This document shows, one piece after another, positions 1 to 7,999 of a DNA stretch of 14,143 nt. The translations under genes were made by a program, and so were the position numbers. The notes beneath the pieces were generated by a model. The model did not search any database. It worked only from the letters and a program-made list of their open reading frames with translations, and was not told where the DNA came from. The DNA is from Gracilaria caudata (lineage: Eukaryota > Rhodophyta > Florideophyceae > Gracilariales > Gracilariaceae), in the NCBI GenBank assembly GCA_030374735.1, contig JASCIV010000694.1, positions 1-14,143 on the forward strand, written 5' to 3'. Position 1 is the first letter of the stretch. Every line of letters begins with the position of its first letter.

Positions 1-1815
1 GTAGAGTTCCGGATTCTTCCGCGAGCATTGCTAGAGAAGAGCAAGCTGCTTTTTGTACAAGCTTGTTTGAGTCTCCCATTAGTTTTAGAAGCGTATCGAC
101 TAACTGCTTGAAGCGAGTCTTCTCATTGATTCGAGTCTTCTCATTGATTATCCACTTCGAATACCTAGACAGTGTCCAGCACGCTATAGACCTTACCATA
201 TTATGTTGATCTCCGGTAAGGCCGAAGAGAAACGAGGCAACGCGTGGTAGTACGGGTAGCATGCCGTGATAACAACCCTGTGCGATCGCCCCAAGCGCCA
301 GAATGCCACACTCTCTTTGTTCCCAGTGGGCCTCATCAGCTACTTTGCCTTCAAGTCTGGGCAGGAGATATTCCAGGAGTTCTTCTCCAAATATATGTGA
401 AAACATATCTATCGAACTTGCAGAACATTTCCTGAGAGTCCACTCAGAGTCATCCCGAAAGTCGTCGAGATCTGAGGACTCATAACCTCCATCTTCATCA
501 GAGTCATATCCACCTGTACTTGATCCATTTGAACCGCTTGTAAACCCATTTCCACTGACAGGCCCCGCCTGACTACCGTTTTCAGATGCCCAATGAAGTT
601 CAGCATTCATGGCGGGGATATCCCCATTCATCCCAGTTGCACTGGACTGAACAAAACGGGGCTGATGAAAGCGAGGCCTGATATCATCCTCACTATCTGG
701 CACATTCTCATCCGATTTGTTTAGTTCATTGTACAACTCGACCTCATCTTTTGAGTACACCATATTGTCAAGAATGATTGGCACTAGTCTTGGGAGATAC
801 GATCTAAGAACCTCCTTACCACCTTGCACCCTTGCCACTAAAATCCAAAACTCACATGCTTCGCGGGCGATAAGTTCGTCATGATGTTTGCTTGAGGCTA
901 GCATGAACTCCTTACATTTCTGAGGTAAGGGGCAAGAGATTGGGGTGTAGCTTCTGTCAGTAAACAAATGGAAGTGCATACTCTCTTCCTTACTTGGGCC
1001 GAGGAGTCCTCTGCAATGGAGAACAAAGTTCGGATGAAAGCATCTACGTGATCGCGAAGAGCAGTGGGTAGACCGAGTATAAGGTGATTCAAGATCTGAA
1101 CCGATTTTGCTCGAATAGCTTCGGATTGGTGTACGCATAAGAGGATTAGTTTTGGAACGAGCGCATCTAACGGACGTGAAACGTCGTGATTGAGAACGAG
1201 AGGGACGTCTTCAGCGAGAACAGAAAGAACTGTAAGGGCGCCTTCTATGTACGTGAGACGATCAGAGTCCATGGATTGAATGAGAGTTGTGGTTAATCCA
1301 GAGTAGGCGACTAATGCTTGCATAGACTTGACAATAGTAGAAATACATGTAGCTGCTACGGCCCTGATTTGGTACGAATTATCACCTATTGCAGCGAGTA
1401 AATGTGCATTGATATATTGCCTGCTGTGAGGATGTAAAGTGTTGTAAAGAGGTCGAATGTTATTCTTCAATACCAATCCAGCTGCCTGTCTTACGGCGTC
1501 TACTTGTTGGTAGGCAGCTTCAGAATTGTTGTACCCATGTGCTAGGATGTAAACTAAGTAGTTGTTGAAATCACGAACAGAGGAGTACTGATGTAGTTGG
1601 TCGTAAACATGCTGTTGCACCTTTGTATAAGCTGAGGTAGATTCTCGAAGTAAGTTGGCGATCGCTTGGAGTTTTTCTGGAGCTGGAGTCCATTCTATTG
1701 TTTGCTGTTGTTCATTAGATGCGGTCAATGGCGCCGAACACATGGTGTGATCTGTGGAAGTTGCTGTTGTTGAAGCCAGGGCAAGATGGGAGGTATTCAT
1801 GGCGACAGAGGCCAT
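1..1815 (-). CDS. TNPO1: Transportin (importin beta-2 / karyopherin beta-2), N-terminal part, partial, with a frameshift
   Basis: This is a HEAT-repeat nuclear import receptor that carries PY-NLS cargo such as hnRNP proteins through nuclear pores under Ran control. Seen: the N-terminal block IEWTPAPEKLQAI followed by DFNNYL and LILKNN-like motifs, typical of transportin. After position 910 come REACEFW, the acidic loop motif PDSEDDIRPRF, then EWTLRKCSA and ACWTLSRY, all in family order. The open frame reaches back to 1971, but its first codons include no ATG. The first ATG is at 1813-1815 with A at -3 and G at +4, giving a roughly 37-residue extension before the conserved start; ATGs at 1800 and 1743 are alternatives. 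The frame breaks at 911-912: codons are in one frame down to 913 and in another from 910 to 1, with homology continuous across the break. About 604 residues are present and the C-terminal part lies outside the window. Identity is firm; whether the gene is intact is not. Confidence 0.93.
114..149. repeat. Perfect 18-bp tandem duplication inside transportin
   Basis: The unit CGAGTCTTCTCATTGATT occurs twice, at 114-131 and 132-149. On the minus strand it encodes INEKTR twice, in frame, just after the conserved SRYSKWI block, so the reading frame is kept. Transportins normally have a short variable linker here, so a six-residue duplication could be tolerated. Confidence 0.95.
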
Positions 1816-3383
1816 ATTCGTTGTTGGTGCGACGCGGTTCCAAGATGACAGCAAGCGCGTGCTAGGCTGTGAAGCTTTAGCCACGGCTTGCGACCGCGCA
1901 GTTGTCGAGGCAAGGGTGTTTCGGGTTGCGCAAAAGCAAGCGGATGAAGGGGAAGGTTGACTAGACAACAAGCAAGGCTACAGCGCGAGAATTGCTGTAG
2001 GCCAACGATGATCGAGTGGATGGTTGAACGCGCAGGAGGGCTGAGAAGGTTGAGACACAGTGCAGGAGTTTGGAAAACAAGCTGGAAACTTAATGAACGT
2101 CAAAGGCGCGTTGCAGATGTTGCGACGAAAGGCAAACGACTGGCAGGGTTGGAAGTTGCGAGTTGGGAAGAAAAGGCGTGGGTGCGCGCACCAAAAGCGC
2201 TGGGTGTTGCCAATTGAGGCGGCGCCGGGTGGACTCTGCTGCAGAAGTGGAAGATGCACCAGAGCGCGTTGAAGCAACGCGGACGAGTGGCGGGCGCGCT
2301 CTCAGGAGTGGGGCGGCGGGCGGCGGGCGGCGGTCGGCGGGCGGCGGGAAGAAAGCTCGGCCGATAGGGTGCAAGTTTGTAACGAATGGAAATTGTGCGC
2401 TGTGACGAACGGAGGCAGTACGGCGTCGCAGACTTGCAGACGAGTCTTGGAGCCTCGCGCGCGGCGACAAGTTGAAAACCAGAAAGTGCCGCGTCCCGCG
2501 AAATTGTGCCAGCGAGCGGGCCGCATGCTGCAGCCACCAGTGGACGCGGGCCCCGCCGGGGTCAGTCGTGCGCTCCCACCCGCTCATAGATACGCTCCCC
2601 CACACGTGCACGGCCCCGTGCGCTTGGACGGCAGTCAGAAGACAGTCAGAGCCGCCAGAGTCTGCGCTGCTGCGTAGTCGGACCGATCGGGGGCACCAGT
2701 ACGCATGATGTGCTGACTCGAACGATAACAGGGGCGGCGTGCAGCGCTTAATGCAAGCAGAGCGGCGCATTCTCCAGTCCAGCGAGTCGTGCTCTGGTTG
2801 GCGCGAGCGGCGCCAGTACGAGGGGTGCGCACGGCGCTTGCTCCGACCCTGCGGCTACCGAACCGGCGGTGCTACTGGCGAGTCGTAACACCGGCAGCAG
2901 TATCGTGGACCCGTGGCGAAGTGGCCACTTGGACAACGAGCGGGCACTGTTGCCGCGAATGGCAAACTGTAGTGGCAATCGATGATGATGCGAGGTGGCC
3001 CTCCAGGACATGGCATGCGCGTGCTCCCATCGGCGCTCACAGTCAGCAGCGTTCCCCCGTGCGGCGACCAGCGCATTCCCGAGCTTGCTGTCTATCGCCG
3101 CCCGCGCCAGTCGATCACCCGTGCTATTGCCTTCGCGCCGTCTCCTATCCCCGCCGTCCATCGTCTTCGTTTTCCTCTTCGCGTCGCGCGCCCACCTGCT
3201 CCGTACGCGCTTGCTGAGCTGCGTGGCTTTCGTCATTGCGCTCTCGGCTGCGTTCGCTTCCACGTACGCACTTTTCCGCATCGTTCCGCGTGGCAGGCCC
3301 TCGTGCTCCATGCAACCAATTCCGCTCGTGCTTGCCTTGACGTCTTCTCTTCCCGCCTGCTCCGCACCCAACAAACAGCCGAT
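1816..3383. promoter_or_regulatory. GC-rich divergent intergenic region between transportin and Rab2
   Basis: About 1.57 kb with no recognisable gene. Several long open frames overlap on both strands, but this is expected in GC-rich sequence and none resembles a known family. It must hold the promoters and 5' leaders of the divergent transportin and Rab2 genes. The plus strand is G/purine-rich toward transportin (about 1990-2480) and C/pyrimidine-rich toward Rab2 (about 3060-3380), so each gene has a pyrimidine-rich coding strand upstream of its start. A CCAAT pentamer lies at 3316-3320. An ATG at 3309, out of frame with Rab2, would form an overlapping upstream ORF if the transcript includes it. 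Confidence 0.6.
2310..2348 (+). repeat. GGGCGGC heptamer array, possible G-quadruplex
   Basis: Five consecutive heptamers run from 2311 to 2345, four exact GGGCGGC and one with T at the third base (2332-2338), followed by GGG. Runs of three or four G fall at 2310-2313, 2318-2320, 2325-2327, 2339-2341 and 2346-2348. This meets the usual G-quadruplex pattern on the plus strand and also provides repeated GC-box-like sites. Confidence 0.85.
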
Positions 3384-4162
3384 ATGTCCTCATATGCATA
3401 CTTGTTCAAGTACATTATCATCGGCGACACCGGAGTCGGTAAGAGCTGTCTGCTATTGTACGCACCCTTCACTTCGTTCACCGTCTGCGCCACCCACGCG
3501 ACGTTGCGAGACGAGTACTTTCCAAACGCTTCGTCACATATCACACGCTAACCGTCCACCATTTGTTGTGCCACCCCTCCATTCCACGTGCGCACAAGCG
3601 AAGGCAGTTCACAGATCGTCGATTTACGCCAATCCATGACCTGACCATCGGCGTCGAGTTTGGCGCCAGAATTGTCACCGTTGAGGACAAGCAGCTAAAG
3701 CTTCAAATATGGGACACCGCCGGCCAGGAGTCCTTCCGAAGCATCACGCGCAGTTATTATCGCGGAGCTGCTGGCGCCCTTCTCGTATACGATATCACAA
3801 GAAAGGAAACATTTGACCATATTCTCAGCTGGCTACAAGATGCCAAGGCTCATTCCAGTTCGGACATGACCATTGTGCTCGTCGGCAACAAGGCCGATTT
3901 GGAGCACCGTCGAGAGGTGCCTAAGGAAAGCGGTGAAGCATTTGCCAAAGAGCATGGACTACTCTTCCTCGAGACCAGCGCGAAAAACAACACTAACGTT
4001 GAAGAGGCTTTCCTTACTACCGCCACCAAAATTTACGAAAAGGTCAAGGCAGGTGACCTGGATTTGTCCAGTGAGAGACATGGTGTGAAGGTTGGCGCTT
4101 CGAGTAACACTATTAGCTTGCTGGACGACGCCACGACAGAAACAAAGTCAGGCTGTTGCTGA
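3384..4162 (+). CDS. RAB2: Rab2-type small GTPase (spliced: 3384-3457 and 3604-4162)
   Basis: Small GTPase that acts in ER-Golgi traffic and later endolysosomal fusion, membrane-anchored through C-terminal prenyl groups. The spliced product has 210 residues, the usual Rab2 length. Seen: P-loop GDTGVGKS (14-21), switch I around DLTIGVEFG (37-45), WDTAGQE (61-67), NKAD (120-123), ETSAK (148-152) and a terminal SGCC with two cysteines for geranylgeranylation. The start AYAYLFKY-like block, the effector region and RSYYRGAAGALLVYDITR are characteristic of Rab2 rather than Rab1 or Rab4. Removing the intron restores LLLQFTDRRF across the junction. The start at 3384 matches the family N-terminus exactly. 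It is divergent from transportin and convergent with the NIPA-like gene. Nothing suggests inactivity. Confidence 0.96.
3458..3603 (+). other. Intron of Rab2 (146 nt, phase 2)
   Basis: It begins GTACGC after codon 24 plus two bases and ends GCGAAG before GCAGTTC. A CTAAC branch-point-like motif lies near 3547-3551. The acceptor has no clear polypyrimidine tract. The boundary is fixed by protein homology: only this junction gives the conserved LQFTD. A CAG acceptor four bases later would shift the frame. Confidence 0.93.
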
Positions 4163-4568
4163 GACCGATGATAACTGCTTGGCACGTCTATCCTCGCGTA
4201 TCAGCTAGGGAGAGCTGGAACCAACCATCTCATAGTTTGATGCAGCACTATTTAAGTGGCACATGCGTACGAAATGAAAGCGTGCTTTACTATCCAGATA
4301 CGATACGTTTCAAGCGCGCTCGTTTCACTTCAACTTTCTATTGCACATCTGAACCTACACATGGAAAACACTGTACAACTTCTAGTGATTCGTTAGTACG
4401 GATTTGTTGTTGTGGATATTTGAGTCGACCTTCTGCCTTATCCGGAGGTGCAGACGATGCTCGATCGTCTTCGTAGTAAAATAAAGAAACAGATGCTATA
4501 CTACAAATCAAAACTGAAGAACAAAACATAGTAGATAGATTCCGTGAACTGCGGAACCGGTTTGTAGG
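4163..4568. other. Convergent 3' region between Rab2 and the NIPA-like gene
   Basis: 406 bp with no credible gene. It should contain both 3' UTRs. An AATAAA hexamer on the plus strand at 4480-4485, 318 nt after the Rab2 stop, is a candidate polyadenylation signal for Rab2. No equally clear signal is visible for the minus-strand gene. Nothing else stands out. Confidence 0.5.
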
Positions 4569-5585
4569 TCATCCAAGCTTGCTTCCCTTCTCACCTCTTC
4601 GCGACAATATGAACACTCCTGTTAGGTTAATAATCACGCCAACGGCGAAGCTGACTCTTCTAGACACTTTCATAGAAGAATACTCGTCAAAGAAGATTCC
4701 ACCCCCTATCATGGAGCACAGACTCCACAGAACTTCAATAGCAGGTACGATGAAAAGAATGTCGTGACTAGCCAGTAAGCGATTCAAGGTATAAATCCAA
4801 AAGGAAACCAGCGACAGCCACGTTAGAATGAGCGCCAAGAACTGTGGCTTGAACGCATTATGGAAACCGTCTGTCAGAGCCAATAGACTGGCCTTTGACA
4901 AGAACACGGTATTGACGCTAAGCATGGCTGCGGCAGCAGCATGACACAGTCCCGCATACGCAACCAGAGTAGGACTGGCCATTTCATCACCGCCGGACTT
5001 TCGTATTCTGCGGCGAAGCCTCCCTCTGATAACCATTAGCAATGATGCCAATAAGAGAACAGTGATAAGATAAAGTTGAAATGAAGAGCGACGGAACAGC
5101 TGAGAGATCTCTATTAATGTGAGTCCGCGCTGTTCGGAATGATTGGCGCTGGCAACGGCTATGATATTGCCAAAGGCGATAAGCGACATGGGCAGCACAT
5201 CACGGAGACCAAGACGTTCGCCTAGCACGAAGGTGGCAAACACAGCGTTGACGACGAGAGCCATACTACTCAGCGGGGCAATCAAACTCTGTGCAGCAAA
5301 GCGTAAACCGGCTGTGTTAAGCATTCCACCCAGAGAATTTACACCATAGCCGCAGAACCATAGCAAAGTGGCGTGCGCTGGTGACGAACGACGGTTAAAC
5401 GGGGTTGAACGAAGCACTGAGCTACCGGTGGCAGTTCCGCGCTTGATGTGAGAGAGTTTGATAAGATTCATACCCGCACCGCACATGGTATAGCCGGCTA
5501 TTGCAAGTAAGAGACCAATTGACCATGGTTCAGCCATAGGCGTGAGGTCGGGTAATGTTTGCACGCCAGCGACGCTCATCTGCAT
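4569..5585 (-). CDS. NIPA-like (DUF803) multi-pass membrane transporter
   Basis: A 338-residue membrane protein of the NIPA/DUF803 branch of the drug/metabolite transporter superfamily; animal members are linked to magnesium transport, but the substrate here is inferred only. About nine hydrophobic segments are visible (roughly 22-42, 73-93, 99-120, 129-147, 169-187, 205-230, 248-266, 276-298, 310-328). Family signatures are AAQSLIAPLSSMALVVNAVF with the following GERL.LRD (97-129), FLSKAS (228-233), and the stretch from YTLNRLL through FIVPAIEVLW to IGGGIFFDEY (265-302). A basic loop RGRLRRRIRK (187-196) probably lies in the cytoplasm. The start is uncertain: ATGs at 5585, 5579 and 5537 all lie upstream of the first membrane segment and all have weak context. 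An overlapping out-of-frame ATG at 5589 may reduce translation. Confidence 0.9.
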   Translation of the reverse strand: MQMSVAGVQTLPDLTPMAEPWSIGLLLAIAGYTMCGAGMNLIKLSHIKRGTATGSSVLRSTPFNRRSSPAHATLLWFCGYGVNSLGGMLNTAGLRFAAQSLIAPLSSMALVVNAVFATFVLGERLGLRDVLPMSLIAFGNIIAVASANHSEQRGLTLIEISQLFRRSSFQLYLITVLLLASLLMVIRGRLRRRIRKSGGDEMASPTLVAYAGLCHAAAAAMLSVNTVFLSKASLLALTDGFHNAFKPQFLALILTWLSLVSFWIYTLNRLLASHDILFIVPAIEVLWSLCSMIGGGIFFDEYSSMKVSRRVSFAVGVIINLTGVFILSRRGEKGSKLG

Positions 5586-6141
5586 GCATGAGAGATAAGC
5601 AGTGGTAGCACTGCTGAATCACTCGACAATAACAGCGACCAGTCGGAGAAAAACGGACACGCACGGATTGAAACACCGTACTGTAGCACTTGATATGCGC
5701 GCACAAGGTGACGCGTACGGATTACAAAAGAGGGGCCGCAGAGGGCGAGCGGCTGCGGTTGGTGAGCGAAGGGTACAGCGTGAAAGGATGAATTTAAAGT
5801 CGGACAGGGGTGCAGAGGGTGGGTGCGCCTGTACGGCACTTGAGTGCGAGTGCGGGAGGTGCGGGAAGGAAGGCGCCACTCGCGGGCAATGGCGTTGACC
5901 ATCGAGACCGAGCAACGCGCCCAATGTACGCCACAGTACGGTGCCCGCACATGCCGGTAACGTGCCCCCATCGGCATGCGGCGCGTTCATTACACTGCCG
6001 CGACCATGGCGCATGAAAGCCACGTTAAAATCATCGCCGTTACGTGCTGGCGGCCCGCAACTGGCTCAATTGCGCACGTGTGGAATTGAGCGCAGCGGCG
6101 GCCAATTGCGCTTACTGGCGTCACACCCCGCCAGAAGCACG

Positions 6142-6165
6142 CCGGGGAGACTCTCCCCGGGAGAG
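6142..6165. repeat. Overlapping GC-rich palindromes
   Basis: CCGGGGAGA and TCTCCCCGG form perfect 9-bp arms around one base (6142-6160). The right arm also takes part in a second perfect palindrome, CTCTCCC/GGGAGAG (6151-6165). Either could form a hairpin or be a dimeric protein-binding site. Confidence 0.85.
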
Positions 6166-6358
6166 CGAGTCAGGAGCATGCTCTGTCAGCACGCAGTAGC
6201 CAATCATAGCGCAGCATTACGGACTCGAACTCGGCGTTCGACGAGCAACAATTGTTCGTCTCGCGCAGTGGGAAAGGGGCTAGCCCCGCCGTCACGCTCA
6301 CGCTTCCGCTGTCCGGGCTCTGTCTGAGCCTCTGGCCCACACGTTTTAACAAACGAGG

Positions 6359-6391
6359 CCCAGTGAGAGCCCAGTGAGAGCCCAGTGAGAG
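6359..6391. repeat. Three perfect copies of CCCAGTGAGAG
   Basis: The 11-bp unit is repeated head to tail without mismatch at 6359-6369, 6370-6380 and 6381-6391, followed by CCTAG. It lies about 670 bp upstream of the Rid-family start. Confidence 0.95.
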
Positions 6392-6406
6392 CCTAGTCAC
6401 GTCGTG

Positions 6407-6421
6407 CTACGAACTTCGTAG
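6407..6421. repeat. CTACGAA/TTCGTAG palindrome
   Basis: Perfect 7-bp arms separated by a single C at 6414. It sits just after the triple 11-mer repeat and is followed by TACGAAGGTA, which partly repeats the arm. Confidence 0.85.
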
Positions 6422-6990
6422 TACGAAGGTATAGTAATGTTACAGTATCATAGCTCATGGGCTAGGGCTTCTACCGTTTGCGTTGCAAAGCTAAGAAAAC
6501 TAGGGCTCTCGTAGGCGCTGTGGTTACCAGAGAGTGGACATCGGGATCGCGAATTGATCCCCTACGGCTTACCACGCACCCACCAGCGATAGCATTCCAT
6601 GTTCAGCCCAGCGAATTTTGGCGTGATCATTGAGCAACAGCGTTTCTCCTCTCCTCTCATTGCATCCAATAGCATCTGCCAACGAGTCCTGTGCTTGTAG
6701 TCCATCCGCATTCTTTCATTATCAGGCGAACCTGTGGATTTAATCCGACCAGCCTCCAATGCTTGCATCACTTGCAATGCTCTGCAGCATGGAGCTCGTG
6801 CATGCAGCCATGTGGTGTTCCTTGCCAATACCATGGATGCGTATGGAATCAACTGCACCTCCCTTCCTACAGTTCACCAACCCGTAGCGTCCCCAGCCTT
6901 CCTCAAACCCTAAGCATCGAACATCCCAAAGGCACGTAAAAAGGACCTTTCATCATCATCGAAAATCCTTTCGTGTCGCCCACTTACGCC

Positions 6991-7011
6991 CTTCTACCTT
7001 CTACCTTCTAC
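6991..7011 (+). repeat. CTTCTAC triplet repeat in the Rid gene leader
   Basis: Three exact CTTCTAC heptamers in a row, 52-72 nt upstream of the Rid-family ATG, inside a pyrimidine-rich stretch that probably belongs to the core promoter or 5' UTR. Confidence 0.9.
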
Positions 7012-7062
7012 CGACCAGCCCGTTCACGCACGCAAGCAGATTTTTCGGCAGTCTTGTTCACC

Positions 7063-7575
7063 ATGCACTTCCACCTCCTGCTTCGTTTTTTCGCCCTTGC
7101 GATAGCCCTTCAGACTGCTCAAGCTTCTTTCTTTTGCACGGGACGTGGAGGTCCGCGCCTCGTCACCATCAATCCACCCACTTTGTTTGACCCCTTGCCT
7201 TTTGGCTTTTCTCAAATTATCGTCGACAGGAAGAACGCAGTAGCACATATTGCGGGGCAAACCGCTATCAATCAAACCGGTTCTATCGTCGGCGAGACTC
7301 TTCCCGAACAACTAATGGAAATCGAAAACAACATCATGTTTGCTCTGGAAACAGTTGAGTCCAGCATTGCCGACATTTTGAGAGTTAATGCTTTCATAGT
7401 CAACCTTGATCCGAGCACAAGTGCTGCTTCGTTCATGGAAACTGGTATGAGACTGGGAAGCCCTGTCACTACCCTCGTTTCGACGGGCTCTCTTGCACTC
7501 GAAGGTTTACTTGCTGAAATTGAGTTGGATGTAGCCGTTTCCAAATCTTTTGTCAGACGTCTAGTATGTACTTGA
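7063..7575 (+). CDS. Rid-family (YjgF/YER057c/UK114) protein with N-terminal signal peptide, lacking the catalytic arginine
   Basis: A 170-residue protein. Classical RidA hydrolyses reactive enamine/imine intermediates from PLP enzymes. The open frame begins upstream at a GTG (6973), but the first ATG is 7063, preceded by CACC. Residues 1-21 form a signal peptide (HFHLLLRFFALAIAL, then AQA before the likely cleavage site). The Rid domain spans about 33-159, with AHIAGQTAINQTGSIVG (61-77), LPEQLMEIENNIMFAL (80-95), ILRVNAFIVNLDP (105-117) and AEIELDVAV (151-159). In enzymatically active RidA an arginine follows the conserved Pro-Ala in the PARS/PART motif; here the motif is PVTT (134-137), with Thr136 at the Arg position, so imine hydrolase activity is unlikely. 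It converges on the TLK gene. Family assignment is firm; secretion is inferred; the function is unknown. Confidence 0.88.
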   Translation: MHFHLLLRFFALAIALQTAQASFFCTGRGGPRLVTINPPTLFDPLPFGFSQIIVDRKNAVAHIAGQTAINQTGSIVGETLPEQLMEIENNIMFALETVESSIADILRVNAFIVNLDPSTSAASFMETGMRLGSPVTTLVSTGSLALEGLLAEIELDVAVSKSFVRRLVCT

Positions 7576-7999
7576 TATGGCTCCTGCTTACCGGTGACAA
7601 TCGTGCACAGATTTAGAAGTGGGAGTAGCCCAGAAGTAGGCATAATTGGCTGTAATACGGGCTTGAGAATATGTGTGTGTCTTTCTCTGTGCCTCAGAAA
7701 ACATTTGTTTCCGGAAGGCCGAGGCCTCTACAAAATGGGATTCGATGGTTTATAAAGTACGGTGGTCTTCACTCCACGGCATTGCACTCGTGTGAGAGTA
7801 TCTTGTTTATGAGATCATGCTTCTCTAGTTTTAAACTGCAGAGAGCAAGTAGATACTGGTATTGCATAGGGCAGACAAGAACGGTGCAGAACTACAAAGC
7901 GGCAAAGTGTCACATGTTTCGACTGTTTAACCCTCCTTGAAAATAGTGATTCGAAACGCGGTGCGGACTAGGTTATCATCGGGTACCCAGAACCCTGAC
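7576..7999. other. Convergent 3' region between the Rid-family and TLK genes
   Basis: 424 bp with no gene I can support. It holds both 3' UTRs. No AATAAA is obvious on either strand near the stops; TGTAA at about 7650 on the plus strand is a weak candidate for the Rid gene. Confidence 0.4.

Larger units (their letters stand above)
5586..7062. other. Intergenic region between the NIPA-like and Rid-family genes
   Basis: About 1.48 kb between two divergent genes, so it must carry both promoters. From about 5725 to 5880 the plus strand is G/purine-rich, giving the NIPA-like gene a pyrimidine-rich upstream coding strand. From 6960 to 7062 the plus strand is pyrimidine-rich ahead of the Rid gene. 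Between 6060 and 6430 lie several palindromes and a triple repeat, listed separately. AAACCCTAA at 6905-6913 matches the plant telo-box. A 90-codon minus-strand ORF (first ATG 6834, stop 6562) is present but unrecognised. Confidence 0.5.

Noticed and set aside
1816..1971. N-terminal 52-codon extension of the transportin frame
   Set aside because: There is no ATG in this part of the frame; the first ATG at 1815 has a strong initiation context.
2090..3374. Long overlapping open frames of up to 226 codons on both strands in the transportin/Rab2 gap
   Set aside because: GC-rich sequence yields few stops by chance; the products are Arg/Ala/Ser/Pro-rich, overlap each other in several frames and match no family I recognise.
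3439..3444. GTAAGA donor-like site inside Rab2 exon 1
   Set aside because: It encodes the invariant GK of the P-loop; splicing here would destroy the GTPase, and homology demands the donor at 3458.
6218..6240. GTTCGAGTC on the minus strand, resembling a tRNA T-loop (B box)
   Set aside because: The flanking bases do not form a T-stem and no A box or acceptor stem is found; the same applies to 2712-2722.
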